Below, piece by piece: positions 34,127-45,438 of a DNA stretch of 64,000 bases. The notes below the pieces were generated by a model. The model was given only the letters and a program-made list of their open reading frames with translations. It did no database searches and was not told the origin of the DNA. Source of the stretch: Leucaena leucocephala (lineage: Eukaryota; Streptophyta; Magnoliopsida; Fabales; Fabaceae); contig CM073545.1 in the NCBI GenBank assembly GCA_037074615.1, positions 15,766,001-15,830,000 on the forward strand, written 5' to 3'. Within the stretch, counting starts at the first letter, position 1, and every line of letters starts with the position of its first letter. Made by a program: the position numbers and the translations under genes.

Positions 34127-37093
34127 TACCACGGACATAGATAATCATTCTGCAAATGTTTCTATGATATGTTTGGTTTCCAAGTTATTTTGAGACTTGC
34201 CTGTGGTATTAAGGCTACTAATCTTCAATATATTGGTTGGAGTTTATGCTATTTTATCCATTGAGCTGATATTGTTGTGTGTGGCATTTTGAGCAAAAAA
34301 AAAAAAAAACATTGCCATAGTCCGTTCTGTTTAAACTGTATAGTTGATATGATCTGGAAGTGGTTTGTTTTTGCCTATTCACATTTTTTGCCCTGAATTC
34401 ATGGACATTATTGGTTCTTATGACGCCTATGGTTGCTATTAGCACTTTGGTGGTAGCACTGGCTATGGCCATGAGGAAGCTGGGGGACGAGAGGCCCTTG
34501 ACCAAACTTTTTCAGACATTGTTGGGGCTGAATCAGCCATAGTTCGCTCTCAGGTTTTTACTTTTCTTTATGTTACTGTTGTTACATGTACTTTTTAATG
34601 AATAAATAATACAAAACTTTAGCAGTTGTAATGTTTTCTTCTATCTTCAGTTCTTCTCAGGTACCCATGCTATCACATGTGCTTTATTTGCTCTTTTAAG
34701 GCCTGGGGATGAGGTAACACACAATTTGTTGCATAATTTCTTACCTTCATTTGTTGTCCACAACTTACTTTGACGGTCCTGTAATATTATCTAGTCCAGT
34801 TGATAATTGATTACTGCAGTATTGGAATATGATTTAGACTGATATAGATGTCAGCTTTTGGCAGTTGCTGGTGCTCCCTATGACACCTTAGAGGAAGTGA
34901 TTGGAAAGAGGGACTCTGGAGGACTAGGTTCTCTTCAAGATTTTGGGGTGAAATACCGAGAAGTTCCGGTACGATACTGGTATGATACTGGTTATGTATT
35001 TCTGATTATAAGTTATGAAGCTCCTAATTTTTTTTTTATCAGCTTGCTGAGGATGGTGGACTTGACTGGAATACGTTGATTGTTGCTGTCAAACACGGAA
35101 CCAAATGTGTGCTAATACAGAGGTCATGTGGATATTCATGGCGTCAGAGTTTGAGTGTTAATGAAATAGGGAGGGCAATAAAGATAATTAAAGTAAGGTT
35201 CTTGATATTGTACTTTTCTTTAATTTGAAATCATATAAGTTAGCACTCCTCAAGGAAAACTACCTAGATTTGTATAAATTGACAGTTAACACGATTCCAT
35301 ATTTTGAAGTTTATCTATCTAAATGACTAGAGTCCAATGCCTATTTGGTTTATTTATCAATGATAATATAGTTGTAGAGAACAAGAATAAGGGAAAAACA
35401 GATGTTTGGAAATTTTTTCCAGAATTCTAATCCTAAGTTGCATTTAAATAATGACAACTTCAATTCTGTATTAAAGCCTTAGTTTTTTCTTAATAATAAT
35501 GGCATGGCACATAGGAGAAAGAGATAAGAAGGCATTAGAGGTACCATTTTCAAGCAGACAAAGTTATTAATTCAGTAGTATTTGTAAGCTCGTTCCTCAA
35601 TATCCTCTTCTCATATGTATTTGGACAGAAGCAGAACCCCGACTGCTTAGTCATGGTTGACAATTGCTATGGTGAATTTGCGGAAAGCATTGAACCTCAC
35701 ATGGTGGTATGTTACAATGTGACGCTCTTTGCAATTCTTCATTCTAAAACTGCATGATATTGTACTGTCCGTTGGTTTTCAGGGTGCAGATTTGATTGCA
35801 GGAAGTTTGATAAAGAGTCCAGGAGGATTGCACCATGTGGTGGATATGTTGCTGGGAAACGAAAATGGGTTGAAGTAGCTGCCGCTCGTCTTTCTGTGCC
35901 CGGGCTCGGTCTAGATTGTGGCTCAACACCAGGTGATATCATGAGGTCTTTTTTCCAGGGATTGTTTCTTTCACCTCAAATGGTTGGGGAGGCAATCAAG
36001 GTACTGAATTCTGCATTTTGATGGTTGAGTTTGTATTTTTCTTGCTTGTATCTGATAGTGAGCTTTTGTACTCTATGTAAGGGTTCCTTCCTGATTGCCG
36101 AAGTTATGGCATCTAAAGGGTATAAAGTGCGGCCACTCCCATGTGTGCCTCGTTATAATACAATGCAGGTTTTCCTAGTGATTCTATTCTGTTTTCCTGC
36201 CATCAAATCGAAAAATTGGTGAAAAGTTCTTGTTTGAAAATTGTATTGACTAAAAAGATCTGAATTTAAGTACTGATACTCTATGAATAATTTTTTTTAT
36301 AGTACTAGTGTGTATAAAAACATACGAAGTCCTTATGGTCAATAAAATTTCTAAACAAAAACTTTGCATCGATTTTCTCCAAAAACTTTATATTTATTGA
36401 ACAATTTAATGCTTTATAGGCCGTACAGCTTGGAAGCCGGGAGCGTCTGCTTGCTTTTTGTGAGGCAGTTCAGAGAAGCTCCCCTGTTAGTTCATATACC
36501 AAACCGGTTGCTGGTGCAACTCCTGGTTATGCATCAGAGGTCTGTCCAAATTATTCTCCGTACACAAATTTAGAATCTTTCAGGATGCCAATGATGTCTT
36601 TGTATTTCCTAACAGACATGACGGTTTTGATATCAATCTTAGGTTATCTTCGCTGATGGAACCTTCATTGACGGGAGTACTAGTGAGCTTTCATGTGATG
36701 GTCCACTTAGAGAGCCATTTGCTGTATTCTGCCAAGGGTGTGCCTCTGTATATTCTAATACTACCCGTGATTATCCATCTAATGTTGTCGTCAGGTTCTC
36801 CAATGGATGATAATTTTTTACAACTTAATTTAGTGCCACATGATTGTTTCTTTCAAAAAAGTGAGAAACTTGTAACAATCTAATTGGGAGAGGTCTACCT
36901 GTTGTCCTCAGTACTTGTAGGAGATTAGATTCTGCTATTTGCGAATTATACTTCTTATACCTCATCCAAAAAACAAGCATTAATAAGGAATTTAATGCCA
37001 CGTGCTTATTTTTATTCCATGTTCCTAATGCAGGGTGGCACCCATTGGACTCAATGGGGACTAGTTCTTGGAGAAATTTTGAAGTCTCTATGA

Positions 37094-38026
37094 TTTTTTG
37101 GAAGACAGGAAGATTGAGATTGGTTGAGAAAATTGTTTCCCATTTTTGCTTCACAAGCAAACATACGTAGCCTACAAAAATGATTTGCCTATGAGAAAAT
37201 CCTGTTGTTGTGCTGCATAAAAGAACTCCGAACTAAAACCGCTTACGGAGGCTAGCTGGCCGTCTCTGCTGATTAGTGGAGAGGGTGGTGAGTTATTGTA
37301 GTTGGTTACATTCATAAAATATTACTACTAAGTCTTATATTTAAAATTAGAAGTGTATTATTTAATAATTTTTAAATTTTATGATATTTTTGTATATCTT
37401 TGCTCATAAAAAATGATTCACTCAAGAAATAATAAAAGCGTCTATATTTAATATATATTACATCTAATAAAACGATATTCGTGCCTAAGCGGACAAAAAA
37501 ATAAACTCACATAAAATTAGTCCAAGCTTTTGCAATCGGGATATCCAATGTCTATTTCAACTTTTCTATTTATAAGTACAAGGGGTGACGTGAGAAACAT
37601 CACTGTCAAAACATAATATTACAATTGCAATGTTAATCTTGTCACCATACTCCTCCGTAAAACGTGTTCCACTAGCACAAGAAATTGCAAGACAAATCAA
37701 CTTCCCAAGTTGCAGATCAGCATGTGTCGTTTTGTTTATTCATCCTGAAAATGGATATAAATTCCATTAAAGAATTTAGACTATATTTGGATATAAATTC
37801 CATCAACCAGCTAGGTAGACTATAATTTTGCGTGGTAAAACCTACCCAACTTGCCATAGCTTTGAGGATTCAATCTACATCTTTTATTTCTGCTTCAACA
37901 TCAATTGCTCTAATAGAATCTTTTTCTATCACAACAGGAACAAAGGCACACAACAAAAATTAAGGATCTCCAGAGAAAAAAGGTAAGAACTGAAGAAATT
38001 TGTAATTGAAGGGCAAGGCAACAGGT
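37094..38026. other. Convergent spacer, Met-gamma-lyase-like / plastid protein genes
   Basis: Likely 3' UTR of the gene to the left and 3' flank of the minus-strand gene to the right. The phrase GGATATAAATTCCAT is repeated at about 37750 and 37788. No gene is supported. Confidence 0.55.
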
Positions 38027-40315
38027 CTAATAAAGATTACCATCTTTTGAAATGGAGAAGTCATTAAATGCCTCTCCAAATGGTGTAGATTGGTTGGAAA
38101 ATTTCACAGGTTCCTTTACAAACTCGTCGCCCACAACTGTTATCATGATGAAATTCAAACAGTAAGAAACATGCACAAGCATGAATGATATAAAACAGTT
38201 ACATTTACTGCTTTCAAAATCATGGAATGTCTTTTTAAGTATCACAAGAATCTGTTGAGGTATCTCTACGGATCGAGAAGTAGTTATCTTGTGGCAAAGA
38301 AAAGGGGTCGGTTAAATCGTCAATCGTGTGTATACTTTGCACCAAGAGGCCAAGACCAGGCCCTTACCAGAAAAAGGCAGACCGCAAAAGGGGCACAGCT
38401 GCAAATCATCATTTAGAGATCTGGAAAAGATAACTGGAATGAAAAGGTGACCAAAAGAAGAAAATTATCCAAAAATCAAAGTTTCCATATTAACATGTTT
38501 CTAAGAAAACTTACTTGAAAACCTGAAATGCATTTCCGCAATTGGGGCACTGCATATGGAACAAAAGATCACCAATAAATGGAAGTACAAATAACTTTAG
38601 GACAGGCTAATACTACTTTGAACATTTATAAGTTCTACTTTTGTATTATTTCTATTTAAACAAGAAAGGTACTTTTTCCTTTAGAATTTTTTCATTAATA
38701 AACAATCAATGGAGAAAGAAAGAAAAAGAGTTCTTTTAATTCTAAATTTGAACACAAGAAAAAAAAAAACATATGAAGAATAGAAGTTAATTAATTATTT
38801 AAGATAAGGAAAGAAGACACCAACTGAAGCCTAAGGCAGCAAATCCTGAAACAAAACATTGCAATCTGAACATATGGCTCTAGGCACAAATAAGAAGCTA
38901 TGCAGGAATCCAACGAAACAATAATAAAATGTGGTTAAATCATCCTACTATCAACTGATCCATAAATGGTGATATAAAAAATCAAGGAATTTCATAGTGA
39001 TTAATTAAAGAAGCCTCACACTGCCTTGCATTATATCTCGGCCAGCCCACCAGAGGAAAGCACCAAGACCTACTATTGGTACTAACACAGCAAAGATCTG
39101 CATTCAGAAAAAAAAAAAAAAAAAAAAGATGATCAGATTCATTTACATGTACTGATTTTGGTGTAAGAGGACCATCCAAGGACAAATGAAAGTGCTTTCC
39201 CCAAGGGGAAAAACTTGAGAGAACATATAAAATCTTCCAGTAAGAACCATTCTATTCACTAAAATAAGCAGCTCTATTGTTTTCATTGGCAGATAAAAGT
39301 AACGAGAGAGATATCAATTAAGTTAATCCCAACCTCCGGAGAAGGTGAAGTATCAAGTTAAGACCAAAATATTAATTACCAGAAATAAAAAATATATATA
39401 TCAAGTGCTTTTATCCAAACAACAAGAAATTAGAATGCTGGCTCTCAATTTAGCCAGCCTATGCCAGGAGAAGTTACATGAAGGGCTGGATGCTCTCAAA
39501 CATGATTCTGCTGTCTCGTATCTGTTTTCTCTTGTCCTAAAGTATTGTGCTATTCCGTGAAGCATAAAGTTCTTCAATAGTGATTGTTATATATGGGTCA
39601 ATTGCTATATTCTAAAATTCATATACCAATTTCATAACTAAGTCTTAAATTCAGAATAACAGCAAGGTGGAGGGTAATGAGAGATACAAAAATCGAGATC
39701 AATCCTATGTGTCAGTCTAGCCAAAGAGTTAGCAAACATATTTACCTCTTCTTAAATTACTATCAATTTCAATCTTTCACAATAATCATGCTTAAGTATA
39801 AGCTCATTAGCTATCATCACTGCAAAATTTTTGAAGGCAGGCCAAAAGGAAGAGACTAATACCCAAATGGAGACAATTGCATCTAAAATCCAGCCAAGCT
39901 GTCCAGTCATTGACAGATAAGCTAATCCAATGGCTAAAGCAAGATTCCCCAAAATCTTAACAGAAGCACCATTCTCAGTTTCGTCACCATCGTTGTAGCC
40001 AAAACCCTGATTACTCTTCACCAAAACCACTCTCTTATTTCCCTTCTCATTCAACAAAACCCCATTTCTAAACCCACTACCTACGAAGAAAGATAAACTC
40101 TCCCTGCTTGCTCTCAACTTGAAACTCCTCTGGCGAAAAGAAGCAACTCTAGTTTCCAATGGAGAGAAAGACAAAGCTGCTTTCTTGAATATGTCGGCAC
40201 GGAAAGAAATGGGCTCGGAAGTTGAGAATTTGATGATGGAGATTTGCAAAAGTGAAGTGTTCGTGGGAAAATTTGGTATAGAGGATCTTAGAACGTAACC
40301 TGGAGGTTTCAACAT
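38027..40315 (-). CDS. Predicted plastid membrane protein with two CxxC pairs
   Basis: Exons 40315-39863, 39097-39020, 38549-38515, 38420-38368 and 38136-38027 join in frame to 242 residues. I do not recognise a named gene. The first 80 residues or so are Ser/Arg/Phe-rich with few acids, like a chloroplast transit peptide. Two hydrophobic segments follow (about 125-150, LGNLALAIGLAYLSMTG; and about 152-170, IFAVLVPIVGLGAFLWWAGR). Next come CPNCGNAFQVF (about 178) and LCPFCGLPFSVVG (about 198), which together could bind one zinc or iron in a ribbon-like fold. The end (KEPVKFSNQSTPFGEAFNDF) looks conserved. A thylakoid or envelope assembly role is possible but is only inference. The ATG at 40315 is the first in frame; upstream codons are GTG GTC. 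Confidence 0.85.
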
Positions 40316-40519
40316 GACCACCGCAACATTCGTTGAGGAGAAGATTTTCTCGAGGCAGCATGAGCTTTCTTACCTCTCTGCCACCCCGCCACGTTGGATT
40401 CTAATTCTAGATACTAATCCAATGATAGGTCATGGCTATTTTTTTTTTTTTTGGGCCAGTGATGGGTCATGGATATTTTGGATAGAGAATCATCGATAGA
40501 TTAGATATTTGTTGTCCAA

Positions 40520-40704
40520 CCAATGGGGTTAGTCCGAGTGGTAAGCGGCTCGGTATTGCTTAAACGAGGTCTCGAGTTTGAGCCTTGGCGTATGCAGAAA
40601 ATCCCTGTTGGGAGACTCACCCACCATAGCCAGGTGCGCGACGCGGGTCAGATCCGAATGTAATCGGGGCAAAGCTCCGGTGAACCGGGTGGGCAAAAAA
40701 AAAA
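40520..40704 (+). mobile_element. tRNA-derived SINE, copy 3
   Basis: A 185-bp element with a perfect 17-bp target duplication AGATATTTGTTGTCCAA at 40503-40519 and 40705-40721. It has an A-box-like TTAGTCCGAGTGGTAAG, a B-box-like CTCGAGTTTGAGCC and a terminal A run after GGTGGGC. Cleanest of the three copies. It lies about 200 bases upstream of the plastid-protein start codon, so it may sit in that gene's promoter. Confidence 0.93.
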
Positions 40705-40721
40705 AGATATTTGTTGTCCAA

Positions 40722-41795
40722 TTTGACTGGTTGAGTTTATCAAACAAACCTTCTTATTGGCACAGTGAAATTAGCAATTTATTTGTAAACCCAAATTCAG
40801 TACAAATTCAACTAGGAATGAAAAAACTATATTAAGTTTAAACCCCATTAAAAGATGGGTTCTAGAAATGATATTTTTGTTCTTTAATTTTAACAATATT
40901 TTTATGTTTATATATTTATATTTAACATTTTTTATTATTTTTAAAAATTAAAACATAATTATTATTTACATTTAAAATTTCATCTTTCCTTCATTCCACT
41001 TCGTTTTAGACTATTAATAAAAACCTTATGAAAGGAGAATTTTTAGAAACCAGTTAAAAAAAATACCACGAATAATAAAAAATTATTATATAAAATTTAT
41101 TTAACTAATTTAATTAAATTAAAAAAAGTTAGTTAATACATTATATTTTTCTAAAACACTCTAATCAACTTTAATTCCCTCCCTTATTTTTTTAATTATT
41201 ATTGAGAGAATACTAATAGAGATAATTTGAGAAAAAATAAATAAAAAAAAATAGATATTATATTTAAAATTAATATTAATTTTTTAAGTATACCTTATAT
41301 TAAGCATCTATTAAAGTAAAATCAATCGCGAATGGCGAATGGCTTTGTGAATTAATGCTACGTAAGCAACCCTATGAAGGAGAAATTGTAGCTTCAAATT
41401 CTGTTAGGAACTTAAGATTCAACATGCTAATTGCCACTAGGTGTTAGGTTAAAAGTGGTAAATATAGGATAAAATATAAACAGAATTCAAAAACTCCAAC
41501 TCTCCTAGTTTGACAATAAAAAAAACAACAAAAGCGAGGGTCAAGCTGGAATATCAGATTGTTGAGGCTAAAATATAAGCAATGATCATAACATATGCCA
41601 ACATCAAATTGTATCCAATAACTTCACGTATGTCCCCCTCAAGTTGCCAAAGTGTTCAGGACAGGGATCAACCTTCAACAACACAGGCAGATAGGTTGTG
41701 TCTTTAAGTGGGGGAAGAAGAAACATACTGCGCAGCATTTATTTGCATTTACATTCTAGATTAAACCGCTGAATTTCTCATATTCAAAATCTATT
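40722..41795. other. AT-rich intergenic DNA
   Basis: AT-rich to about 41330, then more balanced, probably 3' UTR of the minus-strand gene ending at 41796. No gene is supported. Confidence 0.6.
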
Positions 41796-43429
41796 TTAAA
41801 GCCTTGACCTAATAAATACTCTTCTTCCATTCTTCTTCATAATATCTACTTCCTTGAGGTCATCATCTGATGGTTTCGTTGGAGGCTGTGATCCATCCGC
41901 ACATTTGGGTGATGTTTCATACCGCTGCTTAAGATTATTCACATGTTCCTTCACTTCCTGCATCTTCATTTGAAATGGAACGTTGTTTGCAACTTTAACA
42001 TCATGTGTTTTCTTGGCCTTCAATGGTGTTGTCAGGGGTACATCCGTTAATCCTTCTTGCACCGTCCTGTGTGAATGCTTATTACCTGCAAATGCAATAC
42101 TCAACAAGATGAGAAAACGGACTTCAAAGATGCAACACACACTCAACAGCAAACTGGTTCATATATATGTTGTTTGGTCAGTCAACTACAAGCTCTCATA
42201 CCATAACCAGATTAGATACATAGCACTTTTAAGATCTTCAATTCACCTATAACCCAAGATAAAAGATCAGTAAAATCTTGCACCCCTTGTGCTTCTATAA
42301 TGATGCCAAAAATGATATAATAGGATTCACCAGACAGTTAGATAACAAGACTAAGCCAACCAGGGAATTATGGACCAGCATAAATGTTAACACCCACATG
42401 CAACCTTCTTTTTCATCAAGACATCTATATTCAAGTACAGATTCCTTTGTTTAGTTGCCTCACCTTAACTTGCACTACCTCCTAAGGGGAAGGGCAGTGC
42501 ATGGAAATCACAAAGTGGTCCTTCATTATAGCAAAATTGCCCTTTCACATTAGCGATTTGAAGACTGGAGAATGAGACTCCAAATTTTCACACGGTTTAA
42601 AATGCTCGAATGGGAGGCTAAAAAATTAGATTATTACCAAAAGTCAAGTTGTAAGAGACTAATGCATCATTAAACAATTAAGGTGAAAAGAGAACGACAC
42701 ACACTGAACAATCAGACCCATAAACTGAAGTTTTTTTTTCCTTTTTCTCAGTCACTGAAATGCTCAGGATTGTCCACCTGTGCACTATAACACATAGCAC
42801 AAAGGAACCACGAATCATGAAGGAGGCTCTACCCTTTCCCTCAGCCATGTCAACAGCAATAATATAAAAAGAGATGCACATTCGATTATTTAGCTCTTGA
42901 ATCGGACCCTTAAGGCCTTAACACAATTAAGGCTGCAAAAATTTTCATTATAGCTATTTGTTAGTTTCCATGTAAGTAAAAATATGGCAAACATAAATGT
43001 TCCAGAACTCCAAGTAGCAAGCCAAAGATTTTGAGTGAGATTCATAAAGCATATAATTAAGGCACGGATCTTTTTACATCCCCAAAATTTCATATCCTCG
43101 GTGATATAATGCCTTCCCACGAAATAAATTTATAATCACTGTCTAACCTCTCATATTCCAGCTACCCTACCACTCTCCCATGTATCAAGACTGAAGAGCA
43201 ACTCATAAATTTTAAGAAATGGTATCATAATTTGTGTGAGTTTCAAGGAAAAAAAATAATAACCAAGTAACAGAGGAGGGAACCGACCGGGGAGGAGTAT
43301 GCGAGAGCCGTCGACAGCGGAATCCACAGCAAACTTGACGATGTGTGCGAAGATTTGGCTTACCTTGTAGCGGAGGTCAAGATTACGCACACTGATACGT
43401 GCTCCGTTAATTCTCATGGCATCAGCCAT
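41796..43429 (-). CDS. Small basic protein, unknown function
   Basis: Two exons, 43429-43288 and 42085-41796, with intron donor CCCCG|GTCGG and acceptor TTGCAG|GTAAT, join in frame to 143 residues. I do not recognise the family. The N-terminal half (about 1-48) is an amphipathic, possibly helical region (MRINGARISVRNLDLRYK, then IFAHIVKFAVDSAVDGSRIL). The second half is charged and hydrophilic, with a predicted helix (about 88-103, VKEHVNNLKQRYET) and a KNGRRVFIRSRL tail. There is no signal peptide, membrane segment or metal site. Codon use and splice sites look like those of a real gene, but without database comparison the function is open. Confidence 0.65.
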
Positions 43430-45018
43430 TCCAGCGGCTGTGATTTCAAGCCGGAATATTGCGGATTCCGATCGGAGTCGAGGACTATACAGTGGAGTCG
43501 GAAATTTGAATGAAGCGTAAACCCCACAATGATCCTGCTAATCGGATATTTGCTGATTTGCAAAGACGGTCAATTTCACTGTTTTGTAGCCTCTGAAATA
43601 TATAGCCAAGCACAAGTAAGTGATAAAATAAATTATAATTAAATAATAATGAATATTATTAATAATTATTTAACATTTTTTAGTGGAAAGGTTAATCTGG
43701 AACAGCTAGAAAATTACTTCTATATAGGGATTGAAATATGGAAATCAATTTTGTTTGTTTGGGGCTGACAAGTTAGCTACATATGCTTATAGTATAAAAA
43801 ATGAGGAGAATTACTGCAAAGTAATAAGAAATAAACTTAATCATTAACAAATTTTAAATAGCATAAATTTATTATTAATTTTTATATTAAAATTTATTAT
43901 TATTAATTGCTCAAAAATTATTGAAACTCCTTATTTATAATAAATTTCTTTTACTTGTTTCATCAACTACCGCCTTATTGGATGATGAGAGGATATAGTT
44001 TGCTTTTTATATATTTCTGTGGCTTGCCTTGAAAACTTGTCTTGTTTTGATTTAATGAAATTTCAGTATTTCCATTCAAAAACATTATTTTTACCGCAAA
44101 GTACTTGGAGTTGATAGATTTACGTCACTCAAACAACGAAATGCAATTTTGAAAAAAGTTTTAATCCTTTCGTGAAACTAATCAAGTATTTAAATGGAGA
44201 GGTATATGAAGTAAAAAAGAAAAAAGGAAATGAGTAAGAATATTCATATATCTTGTATCACTCACTCACTTCCCAAGTAATTTCTAGGAATTAAAACTTT
44301 GTGTTGAGTTATATGTTCTAAACTTCTAGTCATTTATACAAATGAACAGGGTTTAACTTTAACCAACACTTCCTTCAGGAAATCCAGAGTCTGATGTCCT
44401 GCAACAAATAGAAATTCAAGAGAAATATCATAAGATAACAAATAAGAGAGACAGATTAAGCACATGACTCTCTATAAGACTCCATCCTACACAAAAATGG
44501 GAAGGTTAAATCATACTCCTACTTGTCTTCCCCATTAAACTGGCAATTAATATCAGTATTTAACCACCCTCACAAAAACAAACGAATATGATATTCTTGC
44601 AACAGTCAATCGCATGCAAAGTTCCAAAATACTACATCCAACAAACCCATATCCATTTCTAAGGTTATAAGCAGGACTGAAGAGATTTTACATGCCACTA
44701 AACTACATAGCTATTGGCAATCCAGATCCATTTCTAAAGTCATCAGAGCTTATCAGAATCTGATAGCAAAACAGATAACACCCTCCTTGGCTATGGCAAG
44801 AAATCAAGGAGCCTAACAACGGGGTAAAGGGGGCTGCAACTAAAAAGAACAATGTTGGCATTGCCATAGATGAATACGTATGATCAGTACAGTTTTACTT
44901 ATTAGAGGCAAACATTAGAGACCATGGCTAAATGTTAATAGCCGTTTAATCTCACCTTCTAACTGTTTGGGGGGGGGGGGGGAAAGGTCAAGGAAAATAT
45001 AAAAGGTTCAAAACGTAT
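43430..45018. other. Upstream region of small gene and intergenic DNA
   Basis: About 43430-43600 is the probable leader and promoter of the gene starting at 43429. The rest is AT-rich. A G homopolymer of 14 bases lies at 44969-44982. No gene is supported, though part could be 3' UTR of the next minus-strand gene. Confidence 0.5.
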
Positions 45019-45247
45019 AAAGAGGCAGCATATGAGCAAGCCTTGGTAAGGACTAAGGAGGGTGAGAAATATAATTTGATGAATTGATATTGTGGAGCTA
45101 GATTAGAAGCATAACACTACATGAAATTATTGAGCATGACTTTTTAGTTAACAATCTATCTAAAGATTTAGTGATTAATAGAGTACAATGGTGTCATGCG
45201 TTCCATGTAGCTGACCCCACTAGGTGGGATAAAGCTTGTTGTTGTTG
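45019..45247 (+). mobile_element. 3' remnant of an RTE-type LINE
   Basis: The right end reads GTTCCATGTAGCTGACCCCA then CTAGGTGGGATAAAGCTTG and TTGTTGTTG. This is the characteristic 3' end of plant RTE non-LTR retrotransposons, which finish in (TTG)n rather than poly-A. The left part encodes KEAAYEQALVRTKEGEKYNL, which resembles the linker before the reverse transcriptase (RAYEDLYxxLGTKEGEKDIY). The segment between has been deleted and the frame is full of stops. No target duplication was sought successfully. Confidence 0.75.
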
Positions 45248-45438
45248 AAGCAAGAATAGAAGCATGTTTTTAACCAGTGAGTAAAAAAATCTTAAAACAG
45301 GTTCGACCAAGACAATAGGAAATATCTCTAGCCTAACCCAAAATAAGAAGATTGGCAAAGACAGAGACTGCAATGCTGATCAACAATCATTAAAAACCTA
45401 AATGCTCCTAAATCTTACCACTGCCAAGACGAACCCAT

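Larger units (their letters stand above)
31438..37093 (+). pseudogene. Methionine gamma-lyase / aluminium-resistance family gene with a frameshift
   Basis: Twelve exons are traceable: 31438-31560, 32120-32233, 34443-34553, 34651-34713, 34855-34968, 35043-35192, 35629-35706, 35783-36000, 36082-36168, 36420-36539, 36643-36735 and 37034-37093. The product is a PLP-dependent enzyme of the Cys/Met metabolism superfamily (Met_gamma_lyase, PF06838; bacterial YnbB-like). Landmarks are HFGGSTGYGHEEAGGREALD, FSGTHAITCALFALLRPGDE, the aspartate of MVDNCYGEF and the PLP lysine in GSLIKSPGG (about residue 262). Every exon is a multiple of three except exon 8 (218 nt), which lacks bases right after SPGG and shifts frame before APCGGYVAGKRKWVE. 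The exon 11 donor is also odd: the phase-preserving end (FCQ|GG) meets GGGTGTG, not GT. One base change or an assembly error could explain each, so this may be a young pseudogene or a functional allele misread. Intron 2 holds a retroelement. Confidence 0.8.

Noticed and set aside
40525..40600. tRNA-Ser/Leu-like head taken as a tRNA gene
   Set aside because: It is the head of a SINE bounded by a 17-bp target duplication and does not form a proper anticodon arm or acceptor stem by eye.
44969..44982. Run of 14 G as a biological feature
   Set aside because: Homopolymers of this length are common sequencing or assembly artefacts, and nothing around it suggests a function.
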